In this document: positions 18,351-26,694 of the stretch, piece by piece
How the letters are laid out: every line of letters starts with the position of its first letter
Position numbering within the stretch: the stretch's first letter is position 1
Assembly: GCF_029960815.1 (NCBI RefSeq)
Contig: NZ_JASBRE010000003.1
Location: 1 to 64,000, forward strand
Length of the DNA stretch: 64,000 nt
Direction: 5' to 3'
Source: Pseudomonas sp. AL03
GTDB lineage: Bacteria; Pseudomonadota; Gammaproteobacteria; Pseudomonadales; Pseudomonadaceae
Made by a program: the position numbers and the translations under genes
The notes under the pieces: generated by a model
Database searches by the model: none
What the model was told of the DNA's origin: nothing
The model's input: only the letters and a program-made list of their open reading frames with translations

Positions 18351-19031
18351 ATGACGCTCTCGAGTGCCGACTTTTCCGCCATCTGGCTGACCCTGAAACT
18401 GGCGTCACTGACGACGGTTATCCTACTGATCATCGGCACTCCGATTGCGTTATGGCTGTCGCGCACCCGCTCGTGGTTGCGCGGCCCGGTCGGGGCAATC
18501 GTCGCCCTGCCCCTGGTACTGCCACCGACGGTGATTGGCTTTTACCTGTTGCTGGCGCTCGGCCCTAACGGGTTTGTCGGCCACTTCACCCAGTCACTGG
18601 GGCTCGGCACCCTCACGTTCAGTTTTGCAGGGCTAGTCATCGGCTCGGTGCTCTACTCGATGCCGTTCGTGGTCCAGCCACTGCAAAACGCTTTTTCTGC
18701 CATCGGTACTCGCCCATTGGAGGTGGCCGCGACGTTACGCGCCAATCCCTGGGACACGTTTTTTAGCGTGATACTGCCGCTGGCCCGCCCCGGTTTCATC
18801 ACCGCTGCGATTCTCGGTTTCGCCCACACCGTCGGTGAATTCGGCGTGGTGCTGATGATCGGCGGCAACATTCCCGACAAAACCCGCGTGGTCTCGGTGC
18901 AGATCTACGATCACGTTGAAGCGATGGAGTACGCCCAGGCCCATTGGTTGGCCGGGGCGATGGTGGTGTTCTCCTTTGTTGTGTTGCTGGCGCTCTACTC
19001 CAGCCGTAAAACCAAATCGGGCTGGAGCTGA
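18351..19031 (+). CDS. modB: Molybdate ABC transporter permease
   Basis: 226-aa inner-membrane permease with five or so hydrophobic helices (first at [24 protein letters not shown]). The EAA loop reads [30 protein letters not shown] near residues 123-150, the docking site for ModC. The ATG directly follows the modA TAA without a gap, so translation is coupled. Length and order are standard for the family. Confidence 0.96.
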   Translation: MTLSSADFSAIWLTLKLASLTTVILLIIGTPIALWLSRTRSWLRGPVGAIVALPLVLPPTVIGFYLLLALGPNGFVGHFTQSLGLGTLTFSFAGLVIGSVLYSMPFVVQPLQNAFSAIGTRPLEVAATLRANPWDTFFSVILPLARPGFITAAILGFAHTVGEFGVVLMIGGNIPDKTRVVSVQIYDHVEAMEYAQAHWLAGAMVVFSFVVLLALYSSRKTKSGWS

Positions 19032-19034
19032 TCG

Positions 19035-20114
19035 ATGATTCATACGCGTCTGAAACTGAGGTATTCGGGGTTCACCCTGGAGGTGGATTTGCAATTGCCC
19101 GGCCGCGGAGTCACTGCACTTTACGGTCATTCCGGTTCGGGCAAGACCACCTGCCTGCGCTGCATCGCCGGCCTGGAGAAGGCCGAGCAGGGTTTCATCC
19201 AGGTCAACGATGAAGTCTGGCAGGACAGCGACAAGAAAATTTTCGTACCGCCACACAAACGTGCGCTGGGTTACGTCTTCCAGGAAGCCAGCCTGTTTCC
19301 CCATCTGTCGGTGCTGGCCAATCTGGAGTTCGGCCTCAAGCGCATTCCTCGCCAACAGCGCCAGGTCGACATGGCTCACGCGACTGAACTGCTCGGGATC
19401 GGCCACCTGCTGGATCGCCCTCCGCAGAATCTTTCGGGCGGTGAACGCCAGCGCATCGGCATCGCCCGGGCCCTGCTCACCAGCCCCAAACTGTTGCTGA
19501 TGGACGAGCCGCTGGCAGCGTTGGATAGCCAGCGTAAAAACGAAATCCTGCCGTACCTGCAGCGACTCCACGATGAGCTGGACATCCCGGTGCTGTACGT
19601 CAGCCACTCCCAGGATGAAGTCGCGCGGCTGGCCGACCACCTCGTCCTGCTCAGTAACGGCAAGGCGCTGGCCAGCGGTCCTATCGGTGAAACCCTGGCC
19701 CGTCTTGACCTGCCCTTGGCGCTGGGCGACGACGCCGGCGTGGTGATCGAGGGGCGCGTCAGTGCCCATGACGCCGACTACCAGTTGCTGACGCTGCAAC
19801 TGCCCGACACGACCCTGAACATTCGAGTGGCTCACTCACCGATGACCCTGGGTCAGGCGCTACGGTGCAAGGTTCAGGCGCGGGATGTCAGTCTGAGCCT
19901 GCAAAGCGTCGAGCAAAGCAGCATCCTCAATCGCCTCCCGGTCACCGTGATCAGTGAAATGGGCGCGGACAACGCCGCCCACGTGCTGATCCGTCTGGAC
20001 GCAGGCGGTACACCGCTGCTGGCGCGGATTACCCGCTACTCCCGGGACCAATTGGGCGTGCACCCCGGCCAGCAACTCTGGGCACAGATCAAGGCAGTGG
20101 CGGTGCTGGCATAA
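19035..20114 (+). CDS. modC: Molybdate ABC transporter ATP-binding protein
   Basis: 359-aa ATPase. Walker A is GHSGSGKTT near residue 32, the Q-loop lies in [12 protein letters not shown], the signature is [15 protein letters not shown] near 134, Walker B is [16 protein letters not shown] and the switch His is in VSHSQDE. The C-terminal 100 residues form the TOBE/MOP molybdate-sensing domain ([20 protein letters not shown]). It starts three bases behind modB and ends the operon. The downstream stretch to 20189 holds only the start region of the topoisomerase gene. Confidence 0.96.
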   Translation: MIHTRLKLRYSGFTLEVDLQLPGRGVTALYGHSGSGKTTCLRCIAGLEKAEQGFIQVNDEVWQDSDKKIFVPPHKRALGYVFQEASLFPHLSVLANLEFGLKRIPRQQRQVDMAHATELLGIGHLLDRPPQNLSGGERQRIGIARALLTSPKLLLMDEPLAALDSQRKNEILPYLQRLHDELDIPVLYVSHSQDEVARLADHLVLLSNGKALASGPIGETLARLDLPLALGDDAGVVIEGRVSAHDADYQLLTLQLPDTTLNIRVAHSPMTLGQALRCKVQARDVSLSLQSVEQSSILNRLPVTVISEMGADNAAHVLIRLDAGGTPLLARITRYSRDQLGVHPGQQLWAQIKAVAVLA

Positions 20115-20189
20115 ATTCGCTGGCACGACTGCAATGGCGTGCGGTCAATGGCTGTAACGGCCCCTGACCCGTCGCCAAGGACTATCGCC

Positions 20190-21230
20190 ATGTCCGATAT
20201 CGCGCTACCCGATGTGCTGCCGTCCGACCTGCATTACGTCGATGACGCCCAGCCCGGCATCACCCGCAAGAAACTGCGCGGCACGTTCTGTTATTACGAC
20301 CCTGCGGGTCAGCGCATCACCGACCAAGATGAGATCAAACGCATCAACGCCCTCGCGGTGCCCCCGGCCTACACCGATGTGTGGATCTGTGCCGACCCGC
20401 GCGGACATCTGCAAGCCACTGGCCATGATGCCCGAGGTCGCAAGCAATACCGTTATCACCCGCGCTGGCGAGAAGTGCGCGATGCCGACAAATACTCGCG
20501 CCTGCGGGACTTCGGCCAGGCCCTGCCGAAACTGCGCAAACAGCTTGAAGCACTGCTGGCGGCTCCCGGCTTCAGCCGCGACAAGGTCATGGCCACGGTC
20601 ATCACCTTGCTCGATGCGACGCTGATCCGGGTCGGCAACACGCAGTACGCTCGGGATAACCGCTCCTACGGCCTCACTACCCTGCGTAACCGTCACGTCG
20701 AGGTCAACGGCAGTGCGATCCTGTTCCAGTTCCGCGGCAAGAGCGGCGTCGAGCATCAGATCACCGTGAAAGACCGGCGCCTGGCGCGGATTATCAAACG
20801 CTGCCTGGAAATTCCCGGGCAAAACCTGTTTCAGTACCTGGATGAAAACGGTGAGCGGCACACCGTCAGTTCCTCCGACGTCAACGCCTACCTGCAAACC
20901 CTCACCGGCGCCGACTTCACTGCCAAGGATTACCGCACCTGGGCTGGCAGCGCGTTGGCATTGGCGGTTTTGCGGGAACTGCAGTGGGAACCCGAGTCGG
21001 ATGCGAAGCGGCATGTGGTGGAGATGGTCAAGAACGTCGCCAAACAACTGGGTAACACCCCAGCAGTCTGCCGCAAGTGCTACATCCACCCGGCGGTGCT
21101 TGATGGTTTTCTTCTGGGTGCATTGTCTGAGCTGCCCAGGCCACTAGCGCGCAAAGGGCTCAGGGCAGAGGAAGTCGGGCTCGCGGTGTTTTTGGAGATG
21201 AGGGCCGCAATGGCTGAGGCGACGAACTGA
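20190..21230 (+). CDS. DNA topoisomerase IB
   Basis: 346-aa eukaryote-like type IB topoisomerase that relaxes supercoils through a 3'-phosphotyrosine intermediate. The N-terminal part (ITRKKLRGTFCYYDPAGQRITD) and the catalytic domain are present: Arg in NRSYGLTTLRNRHV, Lys in FRGKSGVEHQITV, Arg in KDYRTWAGSALA, and the presumed catalytic Tyr in CRKCYIHPAVLDGF near residue 305. The MSDIALPD start is preferred, with AAGG upstream; two earlier in-frame Met codons have poorer sites. It stands alone, and such genes are scattered in pseudomonads. Confidence 0.93.
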   Translation: MSDIALPDVLPSDLHYVDDAQPGITRKKLRGTFCYYDPAGQRITDQDEIKRINALAVPPAYTDVWICADPRGHLQATGHDARGRKQYRYHPRWREVRDADKYSRLRDFGQALPKLRKQLEALLAAPGFSRDKVMATVITLLDATLIRVGNTQYARDNRSYGLTTLRNRHVEVNGSAILFQFRGKSGVEHQITVKDRRLARIIKRCLEIPGQNLFQYLDENGERHTVSSSDVNAYLQTLTGADFTAKDYRTWAGSALALAVLRELQWEPESDAKRHVVEMVKNVAKQLGNTPAVCRKCYIHPAVLDGFLLGALSELPRPLARKGLRAEEVGLAVFLEMRAAMAEATN

Positions 21231-21242
21231 CCCGTCTATTTT

Positions 21243-21270
21243 TTGCACGATCGCAAATGGCTTCTATAGT
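21243..21270 (+). promoter_or_regulatory. Sigma-70-like promoter
   Basis: TTGCAC - 16 bases - TATAGT, 33 bases before the 73-aa gene start. Both boxes are close to consensus; spacing is one base short of ideal. Confidence 0.55.
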
Positions 21271-21302
21271 TGTTCTGAACACGAATTAGCTGCGGTGACG
21301 CC

Positions 21303-21524
21303 ATGGAAGACATTTTCGTTGTGAAGCGTTGCACCAAGATCATCATTCATGGCCGCCGAGCCGGAGAAACCAGCCATCCACCACCAGACGCCGCCTTCTG
21401 GTATCGCATCGCCGATACTCGAACCCATGGCTTCATCGGTGACGGTTTCGATCGTGAAGAAGACGCTCAACATGAATGCTGGCATTTAAATGCCAGGTCA
21501 CAAGTGACGGCCCGACAAGGCTAA
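21303..21524 (+). CDS. Small hypothetical protein
   Basis: 73 aa, with a promoter-like sequence upstream and a terminator downstream, which supports a real single-gene unit. The protein reads MEDIFVVKRCTKIIIHGRRAG, then PPPDAAFWYRIADTRTHGFIGDGFDREEDAQHECWHLNA. The FWYRIAD and GFIGDGFD segments suggest a small beta-sheet protein; one Cys-Trp-His cluster lies near the end. No family recognised. Confidence 0.6.
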   Translation: MEDIFVVKRCTKIIIHGRRAGETSHPPPDAAFWYRIADTRTHGFIGDGFDREEDAQHECWHLNARSQVTARQG

Positions 21525-21588
21525 GGTCACCTGCCTTTTACGGGTCTATACTGAGAAAGCTGAAGGAACAGCGACCCCATCGGCAGAA

Positions 21589-21612
21589 AGCTCGCTCCCA
21601 GCGGGCTTTTTG
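21589..21612 (+). terminator. Rho-independent terminator after the 73-aa gene
   Basis: AGCTCGCT-CCC-AGCGGGCT followed by TTTT, with one G-U pair in the stem. Confidence 0.7.
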
Positions 21613-21649
21613 CTGCCAAATACAGGTTTCTTGAACGGAGGTGTTTGCC

Positions 21650-21880
21650 ATGTCCGAAAAAGAGTCCATCACCACTCTGCTTACCCTGCTCGACTCCCGT
21701 CAGGCTCGCCTGGCAGCGGCGTGCAAGGAAATCGCCGACTGGGTCGATCATCAAGGCGGTCACCCGACGGCCCTCAGAATTCGTGATCGTCTGAACGACA
21801 TCGAGAAAGACGCGCCACTGATTCGCAATACGCTGTCGTCACTCAAACCTGTCGACCCGCCCCTGCCGCGGTTCAGATGA
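21650..21880 (+). CDS. Small hypothetical helical protein
   Basis: 76 aa from ATG at 21650 (GGAGG upstream at 21637). The sequence MSEKESITTLLTLLDSRQAR, AACKEIADWVDHQGG, LRIRDRLNDIEKDAPLIRNTLSSL is predicted by eye to be two or three amphipathic helices. One Cys, no membrane segment. Probably a small cytosolic protein. It belongs to a run of short pseudomonad-type genes between topoisomerase IB and the tRNAs. No family recognised. Confidence 0.6.
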   Translation: MSEKESITTLLTLLDSRQARLAAACKEIADWVDHQGGHPTALRIRDRLNDIEKDAPLIRNTLSSLKPVDPPLPRFR

Positions 21881-21987
21881 TTCGATCTGGACACCTTCAA
21901 GGACACGGCCTGATTCAGGACGCATGAACGGCGACCTTGTCGTCACCGTATGCGTCCTTGCCTGATCGCTTCCTGCTACATCCCCAA

Positions 21988-22010
21988 CCCGGCCTGGCGC
22001 TGGGCTTTTT
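21988..22010 (+). terminator. Rho-independent terminator after the 76-aa gene
   Basis: CCCGGC-CTGGC-GCTGGG followed by CTTTTTT; a short stem with one G-U pair. Confidence 0.55.
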
Positions 22011-22089
22011 TATGGCTAAGCAGTCTATTTCACACGGCGTTCACAACTCAGGCTCTACATTGACCGGACTCCTTTGAAGAATCCCCTGG

Positions 22090-22114
22090 CCCGCACGCAC
22101 GCGGGTCTTTTTTT
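22090..22114 (+). terminator. Second terminator-like hairpin
   Basis: CCCGC-ACGCAC-GCGGG followed by TCTTTTTTT. It lies 74 bases before the next start codon, so it may act as an attenuator for that gene rather than as a backup terminator. Confidence 0.5.
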
Positions 22115-22187
22115 GCCCATGACGCAGACAACGAACGTCACCGAACGCCGGAGGTCAAACGATTACACGTCACCAAGGAGGCGTCTG

Positions 22188-22472
22188 ATGGTTACTCACT
22201 TCAAAGTCGGCGGGCATCTGGCCTGCGGTCACAAAGGCAGCAAACTCGTCTCAACCAGCGAACTTACCCGGGTGAAATGCAGAAGCTGCCGCGAAACCGA
22301 CGCGTTCAAGGATGCGCGCAAAGACCAGCGCAACGCTGCACGCCGCGCCGCACGCAAAGCCAAAGTTACGCACACTGCCATCGACTGGCGTGCGGCTTGG
22401 GTCGAACGGCTCACCGCCATGGATGGACTGCAACGATTGCCTCGTGGTTTTACCGGTCAGCCTTTCGTTTAG
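22188..22472 (+). CDS. Small basic protein with a possible zinc site
   Basis: 94 aa from an ATG behind AAGGAGG; the longer in-frame reading through the hairpin is rejected. The N-terminal part holds His and Cys in a metal-like spacing (LACGHKGS ... VKCRSCRETDAF), possibly one treble-clef or knuckle site. A very basic helix follows (KDARKDQRNAARRAARKAK), suited to nucleic-acid or ribosome contact, then a C-terminal WRAAWVERLTAMDGL segment. Function unknown; nucleic-acid binding is an inference from composition. Confidence 0.6.
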   Translation: MVTHFKVGGHLACGHKGSKLVSTSELTRVKCRSCRETDAFKDARKDQRNAARRAARKAKVTHTAIDWRAAWVERLTAMDGLQRLPRGFTGQPFV

Positions 22473-22614
22473 CTGACAGCTTCGGCGGCTGAATCGAACT
22501 CACTCGATCCAGCCGCTGACGCCATGAGCTGTATGTCTGCTTATATCCCGATACCAGATATCACGCACCGCCCCGATTGAGATAACGGGTGTGCATTAGT
22601 TAGACGATGTTCAA

Positions 22615-23026
22615 CTAATGCACACTGAATTTGTTGTTAGTTATCCTGTTGTTTTCATCTACTAACCAAGCCGAAACACCGTCGCTGTGCACGGTATTGC
22701 ATTCCTTCCCATATTGCTGATACGTCACGCAAATCACATCATTCGCAATAGTCCAGCCTCCCTTCTGCTCGGAATCTTTAGCAATTTGTATTACCGCCAT
22801 GCCGTCAGGGCTCAGGGCTCAGGGTTTCCCAGAAAGGCTGCCCCTTGGCGGTCTCGCTTTGGAGCTTACGACCAATCAAAATCTGGTGAACCTCATCTAC
22901 ACTCAATTGCTTCACACCTTGAGGTGCGGGAGTATGGGCATCATTGGAAGTCTGAGGCCCGGAAGAACATCCAGACAGGAATAACACTACAGCAATGGCA
23001 GTCACTGCCTTACTCACAACTTCCAC
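22615..23026 (-). pseudogene. Lipoprotein gene broken by a 7-bp tandem duplication
   Basis: Two minus-strand frames join into one protein. 22805-23026 gives a lipoprotein start (MEVVSKAVTAIAVVLFLSGC, lipobox LSGC) and runs to GQPFWETLSPEP then stop. 22615-22800 continues DGMAVIQIAKDSEQKGGWTI and ends NNRITNNKFSVH. The break is at 22805-22822, where the 7-base unit GGGCTCA is present in two tandem copies; removing one copy restores ...FWETLSPDGMAV... and a 134-aa protein. The C-terminal half (GGWTIANDVICVTYQQYGKEC) resembles small secreted DUF-type domains. It may be off by slipped-strand mispairing and in principle reversible. Confidence 0.75.
22805..22822. repeat. 7-bp tandem repeat at the frameshift
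   Basis: AGGGCTC units: plus-strand CAGGGCTCAGGGCTCAGGG, about two and a half copies. The number of copies sets the reading frame of the surrounding lipoprotein gene. Confidence 0.8.
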
Positions 23027-23236
23027 CTATTTTTTATATTAAGACAACGCAATTTTGACGATTAGATAACCCCAAACTGATCAATATATTATTTGATTCT
23101 AAGCTCGATAGCGGCGTCAGTGAGGTGCGCACCTCGCCCTGCCATTTTTTGGCGGTAAACAGATTCCTCGACTAGGGTTCTATCGATCCAACATTGCGCC
23201 GACGGTGGTGGCCGCCACTCATCAAGGAGGGGACAG

Positions 23237-23446
23237 ATGACATCAATTCGTAAAACCGAGCAAACCTATCGCGCCTGGTCCAGCCCAATCTTGCTTGAAC
23301 TCAAGGAGAGAGAACACCAGCTGGACGCTGCTGCTCGCCAGGCCCTTCAAAATGTCTTGGTAGAGAGAAGGCTTGTCAATACCGGCAACCCTTCTGGCGA
23401 AGGCCGACGCGAGGCTGATCCAGCGACTAACAACCGCCATCAATAG
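23237..23446 (+). CDS. Small hypothetical protein
   Basis: 69 aa with a strong AAGGAGGGG site before the ATG. The centre reads YRAWSSPILLELKEREHQLDAAARQALQNVLVERRL, an alpha-helical pattern reminiscent of short motifs that end in ERR or RRGL after a D-x-x-A helix. The C-terminal 20 residues look disordered. No family assigned. It faces the tRNA-Leu terminator. Confidence 0.55.
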   Translation: MTSIRKTEQTYRAWSSPILLELKEREHQLDAAARQALQNVLVERRLVNTGNPSGEGRREADPATNNRHQ

Positions 23447-23479
23447 CTGTGGCCAACAAAATAGCCGGCCAGAAACAAA

Positions 23480-23515
23480 CAAGGGTTTGCATCAGCTTTC
23501 GCTCGCAAACCCTTG
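23480..23515 (-). terminator. Terminator of tRNA-Leu
   Basis: CAAGGGTTTGC ... GCAAACCCTTG is an 11-bp stem followed on the minus strand by TTTGTTT, eight bases past the tRNA 3' end. Confidence 0.85.
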
Positions 23516-23523
23516 ATTTAAGA

Positions 23524-23610
23524 TGGTGCCCGAAGCCGGAATCGAACCGGCACGCCCTTACGAGCGGGGGATTTTAAGTCCCATGCGTCTACCAGTTTCG
23601 CCATTCGGGC
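23524..23610 (-). tRNA. tRNA-Leu (anticodon TAA)
   Basis: 87 bases on the minus strand beginning GCCCGAATGGCGAAACTGG and ending CTTCGGGCACCA with encoded CCA. The acceptor stem GCCCGAA/TTCGGGC, T-loop GGTTCGATTCC and a long variable arm of class II tRNA are present. The anticodon TAA is at 23574-23576. It is separated from tRNA-Cys by about 195 bases and a terminator, so it probably has its own promoter. Confidence 0.97.
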
Positions 23611-23762
23611 GGTAGCGCGGTGAAGCAGTCTGAAGACTGTCAGATAACGATCTGGCAGTTCTGACGCTTGTGCAGCAGAGGGGGAAATATATACATCCCG
23701 TCTCGGCGAAGCAAGTTCGCGACTGTCCTTTTCAAGACTAAATCTTGCAGGACAGTGAAAAT

Positions 23763-23798
23763 AAAAAAGCTCCGTAAATCATAGATCTACGGAGCTCG
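23763..23798 (-). terminator. Terminator of tRNA-Cys
   Basis: GAGCTCCGTAGATC ... GATTTACGGAGC stem on the minus strand followed by TTTTTTAT, eight bases past tRNA-Cys. Confidence 0.85.
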
Positions 23799-23805
23799 TT
23801 TAAAG

Positions 23806-23879
23806 TGGAGGCCGAGGTCGGAATCGAACCGGCGTAGGTGGATTTGCAATCCACTGCATAACCATTTTGCTACTCGGCC
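23806..23879 (-). tRNA. tRNA-Cys (anticodon GCA)
   Basis: 74 bases on the minus strand from GGCCGAGTAGC to CTCGGCCTCCA with encoded CCA. Anticodon GCA at 23845-23847 in a TTGCAAA loop; T-arm GGTTCGATTCC. In many pseudomonads tRNA-Gly precedes this pair next to pgsA; neither is seen here within the next kilobase upstream. The stretch 23880-24085 holds no gene I can support. Confidence 0.97.
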
Positions 23880-24085
23880 TCAAACATCTGATGTCATGTA
23901 GCACAACATCAAACGCGTACAAACTTGGAATCAGATACGCGATCTAACTCCTTGAAAACATTGAGCTTTTTCAGCAGTCAGTGCTTTCGATGGCGTGAAT
24001 TATGTACTGATTTCCCGAGGCTGGCAACCCCTTGATTTCAAAAAAAGAATTCTGTCAGGCGGTTTCTATGTTTCAACGGGGTTGC

Positions 24086-24307
24086 TCAGCCCTCCCGGCT
24101 GGGATCGTCCGTTACATCTTTTACCGCGATCAACGGTTCAATGCCCCAGTCCCCATGCAGATACCAATCGTCTCCGATCATTTCGGCAGGATGCATTGTC
24201 CTGTCGGAGCCATTGCCGCACGCCAGGGAATTGGCTGGGCAGTATCTGTCGCAGCCCCAGCAAATGCGCTCGGGGTGCTTGGGGCTGATGGGAAAATTCT
24301 TGGCCAT
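24086..24307 (-). CDS. DUF3079-domain protein
   Basis: 73 aa from MAKNFPISPKHPERICWGCDRYC to the end; the pattern CWGCDRYCPANSLACGNGSDRTMHPAEMIGDDWY with GDWGIEPL is the DUF3079 hallmark. Four closely spaced cysteines (CxxCxxxCx6C) suggest a metal or iron-sulfur site; this is inference. The upstream in-frame extension has no ribosome site and overlaps the promoter. An ANR/FNR box lies 63-76 bases before the start, the right distance for a class II activated promoter, so the gene is probably induced at low oxygen. Function unknown. Confidence 0.82.
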   Translation of the reverse strand: MAKNFPISPKHPERICWGCDRYCPANSLACGNGSDRTMHPAEMIGDDWYLHGDWGIEPLIAVKDVTDDPSREG

Positions 24308-24369
24308 GTCGATCCCCTGTTCGCCTCTAGGATGTGCCTCCAACCTACATCGTTTGCGCAAAAATGCCC

Positions 24370-24383
24370 TTGATACGGATCAA
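24370..24383. promoter_or_regulatory. ANR/FNR box upstream of the DUF3079 gene
   Basis: TTGAT-ACGG-ATCAA is a perfect match to the ANR consensus TTGAT-N4-ATCAA. It lies between the divergent DUF3079 gene and the 115-aa gene and is better placed for the former. Confidence 0.75.
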
Positions 24384-24512
24384 GACTGAAGTCAAAAGCT
24401 CGCACTCAATGTCAGTCTTACAGCTAAGCTTCATCCTGCCGGGAAATCGGCTACGTCATAGCGCTTTTCCGGCCCCTGGGCAGCCACATAAAAACACCTG
24501 GAGATGCCTCTT

Positions 24513-24860
24513 ATGCTGGGTAAAAAACCACCTGCCGGAGAACAGAGCCCTGTCCAATTGTCGACCTGGGATGATAAAGGCGCGAAAAAATCACTCGATG
24601 CAGAAGCATTTTCCTCCCCCCCCGACTTGACCAACGCAGAACTGGTACACCTTCGTGTTCGGGTGATTGCCCTGGAAAATCTGGTCATTGCATTACTGAC
24701 ACAAGGTTCGGATAAACAGATAGCCGTCGCCCGCGAAATGGCCGCCTACATTTCACCCAGACCCGGTTTCACCCAGCATCCTCTAACGATTCACGCGGCG
24801 GCTCAGATGAGCGACAGCGTTGACCGCGCGGAGCGATTTCGAAAGCGTTCCGAGTCATAG
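24513..24860 (+). CDS. Hypothetical protein
   Basis: 115 aa from the second ATG, which has GGAG at a sensible distance; the ATG at 24504 is too close to it. A disordered Pro- and Ser-rich start (MLGKKPPAGEQSPVQLSTWDD) precedes a helical centre (TNAELVHLRVRVIALENLVIALLTQGSDKQIAVAREMAAYI), then PRPGFTQHPLTIHAA and a basic end (RAERFRKRSES). The central helix could self-associate. It is divergent from the DUF3079 gene and may share the ANR-controlled region. No family recognised. Confidence 0.6.
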   Translation: MLGKKPPAGEQSPVQLSTWDDKGAKKSLDAEAFSSPPDLTNAELVHLRVRVIALENLVIALLTQGSDKQIAVAREMAAYISPRPGFTQHPLTIHAAAQMSDSVDRAERFRKRSES

Positions 24861-24877
24861 CCTTAATCACTGCAAAC

Positions 24878-24896
24878 TTGATAACAATCATTATTA
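24878..24896 (+). promoter_or_regulatory. Fur-like box of the iron-uptake operon
   Basis: TTGATAACAATCATTATT region; 13 of 19 positions fit the Fur consensus GATAATGATAATCATTATC, with the right half (AATCATTAT) exact. It lies 58 bases before the P19 gene. Confidence 0.55.
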
Positions 24897-24953
24897 TTCG
24901 TAAGAAAGCTTCCTACACTCGGGTTCCTACTCGTTAGTGCCCAGGAAGACATC

Positions 24954-25484
24954 ATGCGTACGACCTTTTCGCTGTCACTCGCCCTGCTCTTGCTCACACC
25001 GTTGGCTCAGGCCAAGGAATACCCGATCGGCGAACCACAGCTGTGTCCGGGGCTGGAAGTCGGGGCCGTGTATTTGCAGCCGATCGAGATGGCACCTGCC
25101 GGAATGATGCGGGCCACTGCAGATTCCGATGTGCATCTGGAAGCCGACATTCGCGCCACGGCGAACAATCGACAAGGCTTTCAGGAAGGCAGTTTCGTGC
25201 CGTACCTCAATGTCTCGTTCAATTTGAAAAAACAAGGCAATGAGAACCAACTCAAAGGCGATTTCCACGCCATGGTCGCCAACGACGGTCCGCACTATGG
25301 CGACAATGTAAAGCTGCTCGGCCCAGGTAAATATCAGCTGACCTTCACCGTCCTGCCACCCGGCGGTCATGGGTCCCTTGGCCGCCATACCGATAAGGAA
25401 ACCGGCGTAGCCCCCTGGTTTGAACGCTGCGAACTGCACTATGAGTTCATTTACGCCGGCATCGGTAAAAAAGGCGGCTATTGA
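24954..25484 (+). CDS. ftrA: Periplasmic iron transport protein, P19/Tp34 family (FtrA-like)
   Basis: 176 aa with a cleavable signal peptide (MRTTFSLSLALLLLTPLAQA) and a mature start KEYPIGEPQLCPGLEVGAVYLQPIEM. Met and His residues for the copper/iron site are visible: the PIEMAP segment, VHLEADIRA, MVANDGPHYGDN and GRHTD. P19-type proteins bind metal in the periplasm and hand iron to an FTR1 permease. First gene of a four-gene operon with coupled or short spacings (ATG of the next gene follows its stop directly). A Fur-like box upstream indicates iron control. Confidence 0.9.
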   Translation: MRTTFSLSLALLLLTPLAQAKEYPIGEPQLCPGLEVGAVYLQPIEMAPAGMMRATADSDVHLEADIRATANNRQGFQEGSFVPYLNVSFNLKKQGNENQLKGDFHAMVANDGPHYGDNVKLLGPGKYQLTFTVLPPGGHGSLGRHTDKETGVAPWFERCELHYEFIYAGIGKKGGY

Positions 25485-25817
25485 ATGAAGCGCCTGCGCA
25501 TTGCCTGGCTGATGCTTGCCACAGCAGTGGTGCCATTGACGGCTTATGCCGAGTTACCCAGCTATGAGCTGAGCCTGCGCGATGGCCACTTCTCCCCCGC
25601 CTTGCTGGAGGTTCCGGCCGGACAGCGCTTCAAAATCATCCTGAAAAATATCGGTCAAGGGCCAGCCGAATTCGAGAGCACGCCATTGCGGGTTGAAAAA
25701 GTACTGTCGCCGGGAGTGACAACCTTCGTGGTCATTCATCCCCTCCGGCCTGGTCACTATCCCTTCTTCGACGAGTTCAATCCGCAACTGCCCGAGGGCG
25801 GCATCCTCGCGAAATAA
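25485..25817 (+). CDS. ftrB: Cupredoxin-like periplasmic protein (FtrB-like)
   Basis: 110 aa with a signal peptide (MKRLRIAWLMLATAVVPLTAYA) and a cupredoxin-like fold (LRDGHFSPALLEVPAGQRFKIILKNIGQGPAEFES ... HPLRPGHYPFFDEFNP). The classic type-1 copper Cys is absent; remaining His, Met-poor and acidic residues suggest an iron- or copper-assisting role as in four-component FtrABCD/FetMP systems, where such a protein oxidises or transfers Fe(II). The start codon overlaps the end of the preceding gene region (TGAATG). Confidence 0.82.
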   Translation: MKRLRIAWLMLATAVVPLTAYAELPSYELSLRDGHFSPALLEVPAGQRFKIILKNIGQGPAEFESTPLRVEKVLSPGVTTFVVIHPLRPGHYPFFDEFNPQLPEGGILAK

Positions 25818-25839
25818 CCCGTTCAAATACGGAGCTTCC

Positions 25840-26694
25840 ATGAATCAATCAATGTTCATTGTCTGGCGCGAAAGCGTCGAGGCGCTGCTGGTGATCGGCA
25901 TTCTCCAGGCGTGGGTCAGCCAGCAGCATCAGGGAGATCGACTCGCGAAGTACGTGTGGGCCGGTGTCGTGCTGGGGTTGATGCTTTCGGGCCTGCTGGC
26001 GGTGTTGATTCTGTTTGCCGGTGAGGCCATGAGCGGCTCAGCCAGTGAGTGGTTCCAGGCCGCACTCGCGCTGGTTGCCAGCCTGCTGATTGTGCAGATG
26101 GTCGGCTGGATGCACCGCCACGGGCGCACGCTCAAGCACGATTTGCAACGACACGCCGATAGTCACCTGGCCCGGCAAGGTGGCACAGGTCTGTTACTGC
26201 TGGCCATGCTCGCCGTCAGCCGCGAAGGCAGTGAAACGGTGGTCTTTCTCTATGGCGCCGGTGCTCAGTTACGAGGTCCACAGCTCGGTTTGTTTGCCGC
26301 CGGCGGCGCATTGGGATTGGCGTTGTCGGTGCTGACGATTGCGCTGCTGCACAGCAGTCGCCGGTTTATTTCGTGGCAGCAATTCTTTGCCATCAGCGAA
26401 GCTGTTTTGCTGATGCTCGGCGCGGCATTGCTGGTCAGCGGCACCGAGCGAATCGGCGGTCAATTACTCGCCCTGGATTTGCCGGAGGTGATGTACAGCC
26501 TCGTTGGCGAAGCGCTTTGGGACAGCAGCGCATTACTCAGCGACAGCCATGGACTGGGTGGTTTTCTTGCCGGTTTTGCCGGTTATCGCGCGACGCCCAG
26601 CGGCACGACGTTACTAGTGCTGGCAAGTTATTGGCTGGCTGTCGGCGGTTGGCTGCGCCAGCGTGCTGCGGAAAAAGTCCCATGCCTGAGCTGA
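25840..26694 (+). CDS. ftrC: FTR1-family iron permease
   Basis: 284-aa inner-membrane permease with about seven hydrophobic helices. The two FTR1 iron-coordinating motifs are RESVEALLVIGIL near residue 10 and SREGSETVVFLYGAG near residue 127, variants of the REGLE signature with both acidic residues kept. It imports ferric iron after periplasmic oxidation. GGAGC precedes the ATG; the next gene overlaps its end by 13 bases, which indicates tight translational coupling. Confidence 0.93.
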   Translation: MNQSMFIVWRESVEALLVIGILQAWVSQQHQGDRLAKYVWAGVVLGLMLSGLLAVLILFAGEAMSGSASEWFQAALALVASLLIVQMVGWMHRHGRTLKHDLQRHADSHLARQGGTGLLLLAMLAVSREGSETVVFLYGAGAQLRGPQLGLFAAGGALGLALSVLTIALLHSSRRFISWQQFFAISEAVLLMLGAALLVSGTERIGGQLLALDLPEVMYSLVGEALWDSSALLSDSHGLGGFLAGFAGYRATPSGTTLLVLASYWLAVGGWLRQRAAEKVPCLS

